From NCBI GenBank assembly GCA_902788035.1, contig CADAIL010000009.1, forward strand, positions 1-64,000: a stretch of 64,000 nt of DNA, written 5' to 3'. Both the position numbers and the translations under genes were made by a program. The notes below the pieces were generated by a model. That model was not told the DNA's origin and did no database searches. It saw only the letters and a program-made list of their open reading frames with translations. This document shows positions 39,977 to 49,052 of this stretch, in pieces (position 1 is the first letter of the stretch; the number at the start of each line of letters is the position of its first letter). The DNA is from an uncultured Lachnospiraceae bacterium (GTDB lineage Bacteria > Bacillota > Clostridia > Lachnospirales > Lachnospiraceae).

Positions 39977-41263
39977 TTAATACAGCTTCTCTCCTCTCAC
40001 AAACTTTCCTGTCACATTCCGGTCATCTGAGAGATATACAATACGCTCCAGCCGCTCAGCCGGCGTAAGGTCGCGCATAGTATAAAGGTTTGAATCCTCC
40101 AGGATCACCGCGTCGAACTCATATCCTTCACGGAATGTGCCGCACCGGCCAAAGAAATGACCACCGCCAAGAGTGCCCAGATAGAAGGCCTCCGGGAACG
40201 TGAGAGGCTTCTTTGTTGAATCGACATAGCGCCAGTACATCTTTGATGATTGGATTGCAGCTTTCATCGTCTCAAAAATCGAGGCAGAGTGCCCGCCCGA
40301 AACATCGGTGCCGAGCCCGACATGGATTCCCTCATCGAGGAATCGGCGCACAGGCGCGATACCGGAAGCGATGTTCAGGTTGCTCTGCGGGCAGTGGGCA
40401 ACATAGACACCGCGGTCCCGCATGAGAGCAATTTCCTCCTCCGTGTTATAAATGCAGTGCGCCATAATCGTCGGCACATCGCCGCCAAAAAGTCCGCTGC
40501 GCAGGTATGTATCCGAGTAGCTTGCGGAATCGGGCTCGAGCTCCCTCACCCACTCCACTTCTCTGGGATTCTCATTCAGGTGGGATTGCACTGGAAGACC
40601 GTATCTTGCAGCCAGCTCGCCGAGCCCGTCCATAAGTTCTCTCGTACACGTCGGCGTAAAGCGGGGCGTGAGGATCGGCATCGTATTTTCATAACGTCCG
40701 TCCACCCGTGAAAGCCAGCGCTCCGTGTGACGCAGAGATTTCTTTGTCGTTTCCACGTAGTAATCCGGCACATTCCTGTCCATGTTGACCTTACCGACAT
40801 AGGTGACAAGACCTCTGTCCTCGAGCGCATCCATGAGTTTTAAAGTCGTCAGATAGTCAGCAGTTGCAAACACGACCGCCCTCGTCGTCGCGCCAATAAA
40901 GAGATCTTCTGCAAATGCGTCATATGACATAACCGCATAATCCCGATCCTGTGCAAATCGAGCTTCCTCAGGGAATGTCAGCTTATCAAGCCACTCGATC
41001 AGCTCCATATCCATACCAAGAGATCTGTTATTATACTGCGCCGCGTGGACATGAAGGTCTACAAGACCCGGAATGATGATGCCATCCCAGTGATCCTCGA
41101 CCGGGAAATCGCGGTAAGCTTCCGGAATTTCTTCATATACGCCCGCGCACAGACCTTCATCGCATATTACGTAACCATCGTCGAGCTGCCGCAGATCATT
41201 TAAGCCCTCGCTCCAGACGACCGCGCCATGCAGTATAAAACAATTATTCTCATACTCTGCCAT
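39977..41263 (-). CDS. guaD: Guanine deaminase
   Basis: Zinc amidohydrolase converting guanine to xanthine and ammonia. 428 residues from ATG 41263, with GGGAGG upstream; the longer opening is shadow. Motifs: GLVDLHVHAAQYNNRSLGMDMELIEWLDKLTFPEEARFA (metal HxH plus the guanine-pocket segment specific to GuaD), VQSHLNENPREVEWV, MAHCIYNTEEEI and VGLGTDVSGGHSASIF. It supplies xanthine to the purine catabolic genes and lies 109 bases after glf, in the same direction. Confidence 0.93.
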   Translation of the reverse strand: MAEYENNCFILHGAVVWSEGLNDLRQLDDGYVICDEGLCAGVYEEIPEAYRDFPVEDHWDGIIIPGLVDLHVHAAQYNNRSLGMDMELIEWLDKLTFPEEARFAQDRDYAVMSYDAFAEDLFIGATTRAVVFATADYLTTLKLMDALEDRGLVTYVGKVNMDRNVPDYYVETTKKSLRHTERWLSRVDGRYENTMPILTPRFTPTCTRELMDGLGELAARYGLPVQSHLNENPREVEWVRELEPDSASYSDTYLRSGLFGGDVPTIMAHCIYNTEEEIALMRDRGVYVAHCPQSNLNIASGIAPVRRFLDEGIHVGLGTDVSGGHSASIFETMKAAIQSSKMYWRYVDSTKKPLTFPEAFYLGTLGGGHFFGRCGTFREGYEFDAVILEDSNLYTMRDLTPAERLERIVYLSDDRNVTGKFVRGEKLY

Positions 41264-41372
41264 AATCTGTTTCCTCCCTGCAATCCGCCAAGGACCGCAC
41301 TCGACAATACTATATCTCAATGGAAGTCATTGAGTCGCGTCCGCCGACAATCACCGCCTCAAAGTCCGCATA

Positions 41373-42479
41373 TCAGTTTTCATGAAATTCTTTCTTTACA
41401 TCCGCCAGAGCCTGAGCGATGACCTTATCCATATCGTAATATCTGTAGTTTCCGAGCCTGCCGCCGAAGAACACATGCGGATCTTTATCGGCCAGAGCCT
41501 GATACTTCTTGAAGAGTCTCGTATTCTTTTCATCGTTGATCGGATAATACGGCTCTACGCCCGGTTTCCACTCGCTCGGATACTCCTTCGAGATGATCGT
41601 GGTCGGCTGATTTCCGAACGCGAAATGCTTGTGCTCGATGATCCTCGTGTAGGGGACCTCCGCCTCCGTGTAATTAACAACCGCGTTCCCTTGGAAATTG
41701 TCCGTATCATAATGCTCATCCTCGAACCTTACGCTGCGGTACTCCAGGTTGCCGTAGCAGAAATTATAGTACTCGTCGATTGGACCGGTATAGATGATCT
41801 TATCGGCGATATCCGGATTTCTCTTAATAAAATCCTTGAACTCGGTATTGAGAACAATCAGCGCGCCTTCCAGCATTTTCTCGATAATGATGTTGTAGCC
41901 GCCGATCGGAATTCCCTGATACTTGTCCCTGAAATAATTATTGTCATAGATAAAGCGCAGAGGGAGGCGTCGGATGATGAATGCCGGAAGCTCCGTGCAC
42001 TTGCGGCCCCACTGCTTCTCAGTGTAGCCCTTTACCAGCTTCTCGTAGACGTCACGGCCGACCAGCTTTAATGCCTGCTCCTCGAGGTTCTTCGGCTCGC
42101 CGATATCAAGCTCCTCGATCTGCTTCGCGATGACCGCCTTGGCTTCAGCGGGTGTGCGGATGCCCCACATCTTGGAGAACGTGTTCATGTTGAACGGCAG
42201 GTTGTACAGCTCGTCCTTATAGACAGCGACCGGGCTGTTCACAAAATTGTTAAAGGATACGAACTGATTGACATATTTCCAGACTTCCTCGTCGGATGTG
42301 TGGAAGATGTGAGCGCCGTAACGATGAATCAGGATTCCTTCTTCTTCCTTGCAGTAAATGTTGCCGGCGATATGATCGCGCTTGTCGATGACAATGCACT
42401 CTTTTCCTCTTTTTCCGGCTTCATATGCAAATGTAGCCCCGTACAGTCCTGCTCCGACTATCAGATAATCAAACTTCAT
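41373..42479 (-). CDS. glf: UDP-galactopyranose mutase
   Basis: Flavoenzyme interconverting UDP-galactopyranose and UDP-galactofuranose for surface glycans. 368 residues. The N-terminal FAD motif YLIVGAGLYGATFAYEAGKRGKECIVIDKRDHIAGN is followed by YGAHIFHTSDEEVWKYVNQF and the C-terminal FGGRLGNYRYYDMDKVI, all diagnostic. The start at 42479 overlaps the end of ppk by 11 bases and uses an AGAGGGTGAG site inside ppk, so it is translationally coupled to the polyphosphate genes. An in-frame start 63 bases earlier is unlikely. Confidence 0.95.
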   Translation of the reverse strand: MKFDYLIVGAGLYGATFAYEAGKRGKECIVIDKRDHIAGNIYCKEEEGILIHRYGAHIFHTSDEEVWKYVNQFVSFNNFVNSPVAVYKDELYNLPFNMNTFSKMWGIRTPAEAKAVIAKQIEELDIGEPKNLEEQALKLVGRDVYEKLVKGYTEKQWGRKCTELPAFIIRRLPLRFIYDNNYFRDKYQGIPIGGYNIIIEKMLEGALIVLNTEFKDFIKRNPDIADKIIYTGPIDEYYNFCYGNLEYRSVRFEDEHYDTDNFQGNAVVNYTEAEVPYTRIIEHKHFAFGNQPTTIISKEYPSEWKPGVEPYYPINDEKNTRLFKKYQALADKDPHVFFGGRLGNYRYYDMDKVIAQALADVKKEFHEN

Positions 42480-44919
42480 CTGTCTCACCCTCTTCTTCAT
42501 CATATACAGGCGGCTCCGCCGGAATAAATCTTCTGCTTTCAATCGGGTCCGGGCTCTTCGGAATGCGCTCCCACGCTTCCTGGCAGAACTGTTCCTGTGA
42601 GTTCACAAGTTTTTTGCCGCGCTTGTCGATCTTCACATACTCTCCGTCCTCCTGAAGAATATGCGCTTTCACGTTGTCATCGAATTCCGTCTGAAGGATG
42701 TGCATGACCTCTCCCTTCAGCGTCTCATCCTCGACCGGGAATACGATCTCGACGCGCTTGTCAAGGTTTCTCGGCATCCAGTCCGCGGAACCCATGAAGA
42801 CTTCCGGATCTTCATTGTTGCAGAACCAGAAAATTCTGGAATGCTCGAGGAAGTTCCCGACGATCGAGCGGACGTGAATCGTCTCGGAGACGCCTGGGAT
42901 ACCGGTCCTCAGGCAGCAGATGCCGCGGATCAGCAGTTCAATCGTGACGCCGGCAGCCGACGCCGCATACAGGGCTTCAATGATATCCGGATCGCACAGA
43001 GAATTCATCTTCGCCTTGATAAAGGCAGGTCTTCCCGCCTCCGCGTTCTTCTTCTCGCGGTCGATGAGATAGAGGAACTTATTCTTCATCCAGATCGGAG
43101 CTACAAGGAGCTTATGCCACTTCTCCGGCTCCGAATAACCGGACAGCATATTAAAGACCGCAGTCGCGTCCGCGCCGATCTGCTTATCGGCAGTAAAGAG
43201 ACCGAGATCCGTGTACAGCTTGGCGGTAGAGTCGTTATAGTTGCCGGTTCCCAGATGGACATATCTGCGGATGCCGTCCTCCTCGCGGCGGATGACCATC
43301 GTGATCTTGCTGTGGACCTTGAGGCCAAGAAGACCGTAGATGACGTGGCAGCCTGATTTTTCAAGCATCTTTGCCCACGCGATATTATGCTCCTCGTCAA
43401 ACCTCGCTTTCAGCTCGACAAGGACCGTGACCTGCTTTCCGTTGTCCGCCGCTTTAGCCAGAGCCGCGACGATCGGTGAATCGCCGCTCACGCGGTACAG
43501 AGTCTGCTTGATCGCCAGGACCTGCGGGTCGACCGAAGCCTTCTGCACGAACGAAACGACCGGGTCAAATGACATATACGGATGATGCACGAGCACGTCG
43601 TGTTTTGCGATGACTTCGAAAATATTCTCATCGTTCATAAAGTCGATGACCGGAGCCGGATTGTACTTCGGAGTTTTATACTTGTCAAATCCCGGAAGTC
43701 CGTACATTTTCATAAGGAACGTGAGATCAATCGGACCCGGAATAAAGAAGATATCGGATTCGGAGACCCGGAATTCCTTCGTGAGGATCCTAAGCAGCCG
43801 CTTATCGACGCCCTCCTCGATCTCAAGCCGGATGACCTCGCCCCACTGGCGCTTCTTCAGCTGCTTCTGGATCTCCTTCAGAAGGTCTTCAGCCTCATCT
43901 TCGTCGACGTCGAGCTCGGCGTTTCGCATGATCCGATACGGGTATGCGCACAGAACGCGGTAGTGCTGGAACAGGTTGCCTATGTACTTGCGGACTACTT
44001 CCTCAAGAAGGATAATGACCTTGTGTCCGTCCTCCGCGTCCGGAAGATTTACGATTCTCGGGAGTACAGAAGGCACCTGTACGGTTGCAAATTCGACCTT
44101 CTCCTCCTTCTTCTTCTTCCCCTCCTTGGACGCGATCAGCGCGCCGATATTGAGAGACTTATTGCGGACGAGCGGGAACGGTCTCGAGGAATCCATGGCC
44201 ATCGGCGTGAGGATCGGATAAATATTCTCCTCAAAATAGCGGTCGAGGAAAGCGCACTGTGCTTCTGTCAGATCGTTGTAATCGCCGATGATCTCCAGAC
44301 CGGCTTTCTCAAGAGCGGGCAGAAGCGATCTGTTGTAGGTCGTATACTGCTCTTTAACAAATGTATGCATCGCCCCGGAAATCTTCTCCAGCTGCTGAGC
44401 GGGATTGAGTCCGGAAATGTCTTTCTTCGTGTAACCCGCGTTGACCTGGTCCTTTAAGGACGCGACGCGGACCATATTGAATTCATCAAGGTTCGAGGCA
44501 GTAATTGACAGGAACTTCAGGCGCTCAAAGAGCGGGACGATCTGGCGGTCCCTGGCCTCTGAGAGGCATCTCGCGTCGAACTGCAGCCAGGAAAGCTCCC
44601 TGTTCCTGTAGTACTCGGGGTTCCTGAAATTGACGCCTTTAGAATTCTGCGCGTCTTTTCCGCTGTCAGCGCCGATTTTGACTTCATCGATTTTTATTGC
44701 ATTGCTCATATCGCTGTTCTTATCTCCCGCCTTCTTTTCGCCGGCTCTGTCCGCAGCTTTTTTATCAGCCGCCTTTTTCTCGCCGGACTTTGTTTCTGCC
44801 TTCCTCGCAGTTCCTTTTTTTGCTGCCGTCTTCTTATCCGAAGATTTCTTTGCCGCCGCCTTCTTATCTGCCGCTTCGCCGCCTGCCTGCTCTAAAATAA
44901 TATCTTTATTATCAGCCAT
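42469..44919 (-). CDS. ppk1: Polyphosphate kinase 1 with Lys/Ala-rich N-terminal extension
   Basis: Reversible synthesis of polyphosphate from ATP. 816 residues. Residues about 15-70 are a low-complexity Lys/Ala/Asp/Glu tract (KKAAAKK, KKTAAKK, KKAADKKAADR units) not found in ordinary PPK1. The PPK domains follow: YYRNRELSWLQFDARCLSEA, PYRIMRNAEL, HHPYMSFDPVVSFV, RFDEEHNIAWAKMLEKSGCHVIYG, and the phospho-His motif VHSKITMVIRR. MGSADWMPRNLDKRVE is the late ATP-site motif. It follows ppx by 11 bases. The basic tract could bind polyphosphate or nucleic acid. Confidence 0.96.
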   Translation of the reverse strand: MADNKDIILEQAGGEAADKKAAAKKSSDKKTAAKKGTARKAETKSGEKKAADKKAADRAGEKKAGDKNSDMSNAIKIDEVKIGADSGKDAQNSKGVNFRNPEYYRNRELSWLQFDARCLSEARDRQIVPLFERLKFLSITASNLDEFNMVRVASLKDQVNAGYTKKDISGLNPAQQLEKISGAMHTFVKEQYTTYNRSLLPALEKAGLEIIGDYNDLTEAQCAFLDRYFEENIYPILTPMAMDSSRPFPLVRNKSLNIGALIASKEGKKKKEEKVEFATVQVPSVLPRIVNLPDAEDGHKVIILLEEVVRKYIGNLFQHYRVLCAYPYRIMRNAELDVDEDEAEDLLKEIQKQLKKRQWGEVIRLEIEEGVDKRLLRILTKEFRVSESDIFFIPGPIDLTFLMKMYGLPGFDKYKTPKYNPAPVIDFMNDENIFEVIAKHDVLVHHPYMSFDPVVSFVQKASVDPQVLAIKQTLYRVSGDSPIVAALAKAADNGKQVTVLVELKARFDEEHNIAWAKMLEKSGCHVIYGLLGLKVHSKITMVIRREEDGIRRYVHLGTGNYNDSTAKLYTDLGLFTADKQIGADATAVFNMLSGYSEPEKWHKLLVAPIWMKNKFLYLIDREKKNAEAGRPAFIKAKMNSLCDPDIIEALYAASAAGVTIELLIRGICCLRTGIPGVSETIHVRSIVGNFLEHSRIFWFCNNEDPEVFMGSADWMPRNLDKRVEIVFPVEDETLKGEVMHILQTEFDDNVKAHILQEDGEYVKIDKRGKKLVNSQEQFCQEAWERIPKSPDPIESRRFIPAEPPVYDEEEGETDEV

Positions 44920-44930
44920 GTCTCTTCCCC

Positions 44931-46463
44931 TTATACAATTCTTTTGACTTTGAGTACGGGTTCAATATCAAACATATCCTCGAAGAAATCCACGTTCTCC
45001 TCAAAGAGACCGGCTTCGAGCGTAAATTCCTGTGTTGTGGAAACCTCAATTGTCAAGCGGTCATTCTTCTTAACTGCGTGAACTTCTGAGAATTTCTGCA
45101 AATAACTCTGATCCAGACTATTTGCCACCCTCAATATGGCGGTCAGCTGAGCAACTCTCAAGTAGTCATATTCAGAGAGGCCGCTCTTATTCTCACCGTA
45201 GAATTCGAAGGGATCTGTATTGTAGCGGACGACATTGGCAATAATCCTTCTCTCGGTATCGGAAAGGCCGATAATCTCAGTCGACATGATGATGTCATAG
45301 GAGCAGGCAGCCACATTTACCAGGGAAATATACTTGCCGCAGTCGTGCATGTAGCAGGCCACCTTGAGCAGGATGTTGTCGCGGGCTGTGAGCACGGAAT
45401 CCTTGCGGACTGCCTTGAAGATTTCTTCCGCCACCTTGACAATGAGGTCGGCATGGGGTTTGTTGCTTGCGTACCGTTTTGCGGTACGGCGAGCTGCAAG
45501 GACAATGTCCCGATCAAAATCATGAGCAGACTTGATCAGTTTTGTCTTCATACCATAGTCGTAAGCGATACCGTCTGTCAGCTGAATACCCGGCAGCCAT
45601 ACTTCTTTGACTCCGAAGACATTCATGATGCGGTTGTAGAGAACGGCCATGGGGATGACGGCATTTGCAACTTCCATATCTACCCCGAGCTCAATAGAGA
45701 GGTCACGCGGGGTCATCGTGATGATCCTGTCGTACCACGCAGTGAACTCCTCTCTTGTCTCCAGCTTGTTGGCATCGGATCGGTTCTGGAAAATAAGATT
45801 CGTGAAATAGTCGCCGACCAGGATCATTGTGTCAATATTTCGATCCTTCAGGTACATGCGCTTATAATTCAGGATATCCTTGCGGATCAGTTGGTCGATC
45901 AGCTCATCCGGATGGGTAGTCTTGCCAAGGAAGGATGACAGCCTTGAACTGATGCGGAGCGAGCCGAGCATCAGGTTCTGGGCAGTGATCAGATTATCCT
46001 TGTCGAACAGGGATATCTGGATCGTGCCGCCCGACAGGTCGACGATGGCCGTGCCCTTCTCAATCGTGCGCTCGAACTGCTCGCCGCGGGACGCCAGAGC
46101 CTTGTAGCCGAGGAATCTCTGCTCGGCGTTCGAGAGGACCTCGACGCTGATCCCCGTCTTGTTGCGAATGTGCTCCTGCACAAGCTGCAGGTTGCGGGCC
46201 TCGCGGAAAGCCGATTTCGCGCACGCTCTGTAGGCGGTCACCCCGTACTCTTTCATGATCCTGCTGTAGTCTCTCAGGATTGCCGTGAGCTCCTTGAGGC
46301 TGTTTGATGTGATCCGCCGTTTCGTGTAAGTGTCCCGACCGAGCTCCATGCTCTGCCGCACCGTCGTCAGAGACCTGAGACCGTTCTTCTTCGTGATCTC
46401 AAAGATCTCCATCGAAACATTGTACGATCCGATGTCGATTGCTGCAAATGTTGTCACTGCCAT
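44931..46463 (-). CDS. ppx: Ppx/GppA phosphatase with HD domain
   Basis: Exopolyphosphatase or guanosine pentaphosphate phosphatase. 510 residues from ATG 46463 (GGAGG upstream). The N-terminal ASKHA fold has FAAIDIGSYNVSMEIFEI, RACAKSAFREARN, TAIVDLSGGTIQISLFD and ELGVDMEVANAVIPMAVLYN. The C-terminal HD domain (about 330-500) includes LLKVACYMHDCGKYISLVN. The pair ppx-ppk makes and degrades polyphosphate, and the same transcript carries glf. The order ppx-ppk-glf is tight (11-base gap, then overlap). Confidence 0.94.
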   Translation of the reverse strand: MAVTTFAAIDIGSYNVSMEIFEITKKNGLRSLTTVRQSMELGRDTYTKRRITSNSLKELTAILRDYSRIMKEYGVTAYRACAKSAFREARNLQLVQEHIRNKTGISVEVLSNAEQRFLGYKALASRGEQFERTIEKGTAIVDLSGGTIQISLFDKDNLITAQNLMLGSLRISSRLSSFLGKTTHPDELIDQLIRKDILNYKRMYLKDRNIDTMILVGDYFTNLIFQNRSDANKLETREEFTAWYDRIITMTPRDLSIELGVDMEVANAVIPMAVLYNRIMNVFGVKEVWLPGIQLTDGIAYDYGMKTKLIKSAHDFDRDIVLAARRTAKRYASNKPHADLIVKVAEEIFKAVRKDSVLTARDNILLKVACYMHDCGKYISLVNVAACSYDIIMSTEIIGLSDTERRIIANVVRYNTDPFEFYGENKSGLSEYDYLRVAQLTAILRVANSLDQSYLQKFSEVHAVKKNDRLTIEVSTTQEFTLEAGLFEENVDFFEDMFDIEPVLKVKRIV

Positions 46464-46657
46464 ATCTATCTTCCTCCCGGATATGCCCCGATTACCTCTG
46501 CCATGGGGCCGTTGCAGCCCTCTGCTGCCTGCAGAGGCGGGGCATTCCAACTAAAATGTACTGCCTAACTAATTCATTATAAGCCATTTTGCACAATCCT
46601 GCATTAGCATTTTTCAATTCAGCATGAGAAAGCACGTTATATACAAAACATCCGCAC

Positions 46658-46686
46658 TTGCAATTGCATATGGAATCTGATACTAT
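46658..46686 (+). promoter_or_regulatory. Promoter of rnpB
   Basis: TTGCAA (46658-46663), a 17-base spacer and TACTAT (46681-46686), placed to start about 7-10 bases later at the P RNA 5' end. Confidence 0.7.
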
Positions 46687-46696
46687 GTTCTGGATT

Positions 46697-47028
46697 TCGG
46701 CAGGACATACGATCGCGGCTGGCACATGCCAGGTGAGGAAAGTCCGGGCTTCGCAGGGCAGGATGCCGGATAACGTCCGGCAGGGGTAACCCTCGGGAAA
46801 GCGCAACAGAAAAAAACCGCCGCTATGCGGTAAGGGTGAAAAGGCAGTGTAAGAGACTACCGCCTGGCTGGTAACAGGCAGGGCATATGCAAGCCCCATC
46901 CGAAGCAAGACCAAACGAAGGCTATACGGTTGCCCGCCGTGCCTCAGGTAGGTCGCTTGAGCCATGTGGCGACACATGGTCTAGACAGATGATCGTACAC
47001 GACAGAACCCGGCTTATCGTTCTGCCGG
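46697..47028 (+). ncRNA. rnpB: RNase P RNA
   Basis: Catalytic RNA that trims tRNA 5' leaders. Conserved core: GAGGAAAGTCCGGGCTTC near the 5' side, a GGTAAGGGTGAAAAGG segment, AGAGACTACCG, GCAAGACCAAACGAAG and the closing AGACAGATGATCGT with GACAGAACCCGGCTTA. The terminal P1 helix pairs GGCAGGAC (46699-46706) with GTTCTGCC (about 47019-47026). The length of about 330 bases fits; whether it is type A or B I leave open. It lies between the divergent ppx gene and the convergent pyrI gene. Confidence 0.95.
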
Positions 47029-47040
47029 ATAAGTTAAAAA

Positions 47041-47085
47041 GCCCGTATCACATTTGCTAATGCACTTTGCAAATGCGATACGGGC
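47041..47085. terminator. Bidirectional terminator between rnpB and pyrI
   Basis: A long stem, GCCCGTATC-CATTTGC with GCAAATG-GATACGGGC, an 11-base loop, TTTTT on the right and AAAAA on the left. It ends rnpB and could also serve pyrBI. Confidence 0.9.
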
Positions 47086-47100
47086 TTTTTATATGTCATT

Positions 47101-47155
47101 CAAGTCTCGCTCGTGAGACTTGGCGCGGGATTCGGTTCAGCGCCAGCTGATATAG
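47101..47155 (+). repeat. CAAGTCTCGC-family repeat, copy 3
   Basis: CAAGTCTCGC-TCGTGAGACTTG, then GCGCGGGATTCGG and CAGCGCCAGCTGAT. It occupies the short space between the rnpB terminator and the pyrI stop. Confidence 0.75.
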
Positions 47156-47605
47156 TTATTTTTTACCTTCATACTTGGTCTCGCAGTATCTGCAGCGGTA
47201 CACTTCTCTCTCCTCATCAGCGAGGAAGAATACCTGATCGAGACCCTGTTCGATCGAAGTGATGCAGCGCGGATTCTTGCAGGAGATGACATTCACGACC
47301 TGCTTCGGAAGCGCAAGCTTGCGCTTTTCGATGATTTCGCCGTCCTTAATGACATTGACCGTGATATTGTGATCAATAAAGCCGAGGACATCGAGATCCA
47401 GATAATCGACCGGGCATGCGACCTTGATGATATCCTTGCGTCCCATCTTGTTGGATGAGGCATTCTTGATAATTGCGACGGTGCAGTCAAGCTTTCCGAG
47501 CTTTAAGTGACGGTAAATCGTCATCGCATAACCGGCTTTAATATGATCAAGAACGAAACCTTCGGACAGCTTGCCTATAGTGAGTGTTTCTTCATGCATT
47601 GACAT
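47156..47605 (-). CDS. pyrI: Aspartate carbamoyltransferase regulatory subunit
   Basis: 149 residues. The N-terminal allosteric domain (about 1-95) contains IGKLSEGFVLDHIKAGYAMTIYRHL and KNASSNKMGRKDIIKV. The zinc domain has CKNPRCITSIEQ and CRYCETKYEG, giving four Cys ligands for contact with PyrB. Its ATG overlaps the pyrB stop (TAATG) and its GGAGGTG site lies in pyrB, so production is matched to the catalytic subunit. It should bring nucleotide feedback control of pyrimidine synthesis. Confidence 0.96.
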   Translation of the reverse strand: MSMHEETLTIGKLSEGFVLDHIKAGYAMTIYRHLKLGKLDCTVAIIKNASSNKMGRKDIIKVACPVDYLDLDVLGFIDHNITVNVIKDGEIIEKRKLALPKQVVNVISCKNPRCITSIEQGLDQVFFLADEEREVYRCRYCETKYEGKK

Positions 47606-48531
47606 TATTTCACCTCCAGTCCAAGAAGTGTTAGAATGAGAGCCATTCGGATATAGACACCGTACTGTGCCTGCTTGAAGTAGGCAGCGCGCTCATCATT
47701 ATCGACCTCCACTGAGATCTCATTGACACGCGGCAGCGGGTGAAGAACAAGCATCTTTTTCGGAGCAAGATCCATCTTCTCTTTATCGAGGATGTAGAAG
47801 TCCTTCATGCGGAGATAATCTTCCTCGTTGAAGAAACGTTCCTTCTGAACACGTGTCATGTAGAGGATATCCAGATCTTTCATGGTCTCCTCATCCAGCT
47901 TGACAACTTCTTCAAACGGAATCTTCTGAGCTCTCATGGCTTCGCGCACATAACTCGGTACGCGCAGTTCCTCCGGTGAGATAAGAACAAATCTGATATT
48001 GTCATAGCGTGAAAGCGCGTTGATCAGCGAGTGTACCGTGCGGCCGAACTTGAGGTCGCCGCAGAGACCGATCGTGAGTCCCTCAAAATGCCCTTTCAGC
48101 GAGCGGATCGTAAGCAGATCCGTCAGCGTCTGTGTCGGGTGCTGGTGACCGCCGTCACCTGCATTGATGACCGGAATCATCGATTTCATCGAAGCGACGA
48201 GTGGAGCGCCCTCCTTCGGGTGCCTCATTGCGGCTATATCTGCGTAGCAGGATACAATCCGCATTGTGTCAGATACGCTCTCGCCCTTGGCGGCCGATGA
48301 GGAATCTGAGCTGTGGAAACCTAAAACACTGCCACCTAAATTCAACATAGCCGCTTCGAACGAGAGTCTCGTCCTTGTGCTCGGCTCATAGAATAAGGTG
48401 GCAATCTTCTTACCCGCACATGCATGCGCATATTTTTGCGGATACTTCTCTATATCATTTGCGAGATCCATAAGTTTGTCGAGTTCCCCGGTTGAAAAAT
48501 CAAGTGGGCTCATCAAATGTCTAAGTGCCAT
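47605..48531 (-). CDS. pyrB: Aspartate carbamoyltransferase catalytic subunit
   Basis: Carbamoyl phosphate plus aspartate to carbamoylaspartate, the committed pyrimidine step. 308 residues from ATG 48531, behind AGAGGAGG (an opening 6 codons longer exists). [21 protein letters not shown] is the carbamoyl-phosphate loop; [28 protein letters not shown] and [11 protein letters not shown] are the other catalytic motifs. Paired with pyrI. A candidate promoter (48714-48742) and three hairpins in the leader lie upstream. Confidence 0.96.
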   Translation of the reverse strand: MALRHLMSPLDFSTGELDKLMDLANDIEKYPQKYAHACAGKKIATLFYEPSTRTRLSFEAAMLNLGGSVLGFHSSDSSSAAKGESVSDTMRIVSCYADIAAMRHPKEGAPLVASMKSMIPVINAGDGGHQHPTQTLTDLLTIRSLKGHFEGLTIGLCGDLKFGRTVHSLINALSRYDNIRFVLISPEELRVPSYVREAMRAQKIPFEEVVKLDEETMKDLDILYMTRVQKERFFNEEDYLRMKDFYILDKEKMDLAPKKMLVLHPLPRVNEISVEVDNDERAAYFKQAQYGVYIRMALILTLLGLEVK

Positions 48532-48586
48532 TGTACCTCCTCTAAACATCAGTCCAAACTTCTGATACAGGGATATGTCAGTTTAC

Positions 48587-48704
48587 AGGAAACGAATGTA
48601 TTCGTTTCCTATTGCGCCGATTGCAGGCGGCCGAATAGGCCGTATTCCTTGTGCAATCGTGTGCATCACCTTATCGTAAATGCATTTTTAAATGCTCTTA
48701 CGAT
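48587..48704 (-). promoter_or_regulatory. Structured leader of pyrBI (three hairpins)
   Basis: In order of transcription: ATCGTAA/TTACGAT with inner GCATTT/AAATGC (48673-48704); GATTGCA/TGCAATC with inner CGGCC/GGCCG (48619-48658); and a perfect 11-bp stem AGGAAACGAAT/ATTCGTTTCCT with a 2-base loop (48587-48610). None is followed by a T-run, and no PyrR-type motif is evident. The leader may control stability or translation of pyrB. Confidence 0.5.
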
Positions 48705-48713
48705 ATCTTGACT

Positions 48714-48742
48714 ATGATAACGCGTCAATGCATTGAAATCAA
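48714..48742 (-). promoter_or_regulatory. Candidate promoter of pyrBI
   Basis: On the minus strand: TTGATT (48737-48742), a 17-base spacer and TATCAT (48714-48719). Initiation would fall at the base of the first leader hairpin. Confidence 0.5.
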
Positions 48743-48756
48743 GAGGAAAATATGTA

Positions 48757-48795
48757 AGGACCTGCGATTTTCGGTGACACTGATGTTTGTGTCGA
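48757..48795 (+). repeat. Partial copy E of the 197-bp inverted-repeat element
   Basis: GGACCTGCGATTTTCGGTGA, then CTGATGTTTGTG, corresponding to the right inner arm. It lies 45 bases before full copy B in the same orientation. Confidence 0.55.
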
Positions 48796-48840
48796 ATTCA
48801 GGAATTCAAAAAGTTTGTTTAAGTATTTTGCTATTTGGCT

Positions 48841-49041
48841 CTGCAACAGGTCAGACAGGCTGTTATTGCAATCCGTATACGGAGCAAAGCATCCATCTTC
48901 GTGAGAAACAAAAGCAGGTCCTTCCCTGTGAGATCAAAAAGCGCTAGCTTTTTAAGCTCACAGTTAGGACCTGCGTTTTTCGATGAAGATGATGTTTGCG
49001 ACGTATTTTAAACCCCGATCAGCCTGTCTGATCTATTGCAG
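48841..49041 (+). repeat. Inverted-repeat element, copy B (201 bp)
   Basis: The terminal repeats at 48841-48862 and 49020-49041 are reverse complements over 22 bases with three mismatches (core TCAGACAGGCTG). The inner arms CATCTTCGTGAGAAA and GCAGGTCC pair with GGACCTGCG and TTTTTCGATGAAGATG. The central stem is CTGTGAG/CTCACAG with AAAAAGC/GCTTTTT, different in sequence from copies A and C but equally paired. It lies between the nucleoside kinase and pyrB, opposite to their transcription. Confidence 0.8.
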
Positions 49042-49052
49042 GCTTATTCATA

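Noticed and set aside
27837..41372. Purine (guanine/xanthine-type) riboswitch near ssnA, ygeY or guaD
   Set aside because: I looked for the three-way junction core motifs upstream of these genes and did not see them. One may exist upstream of the transporter, beyond the window.
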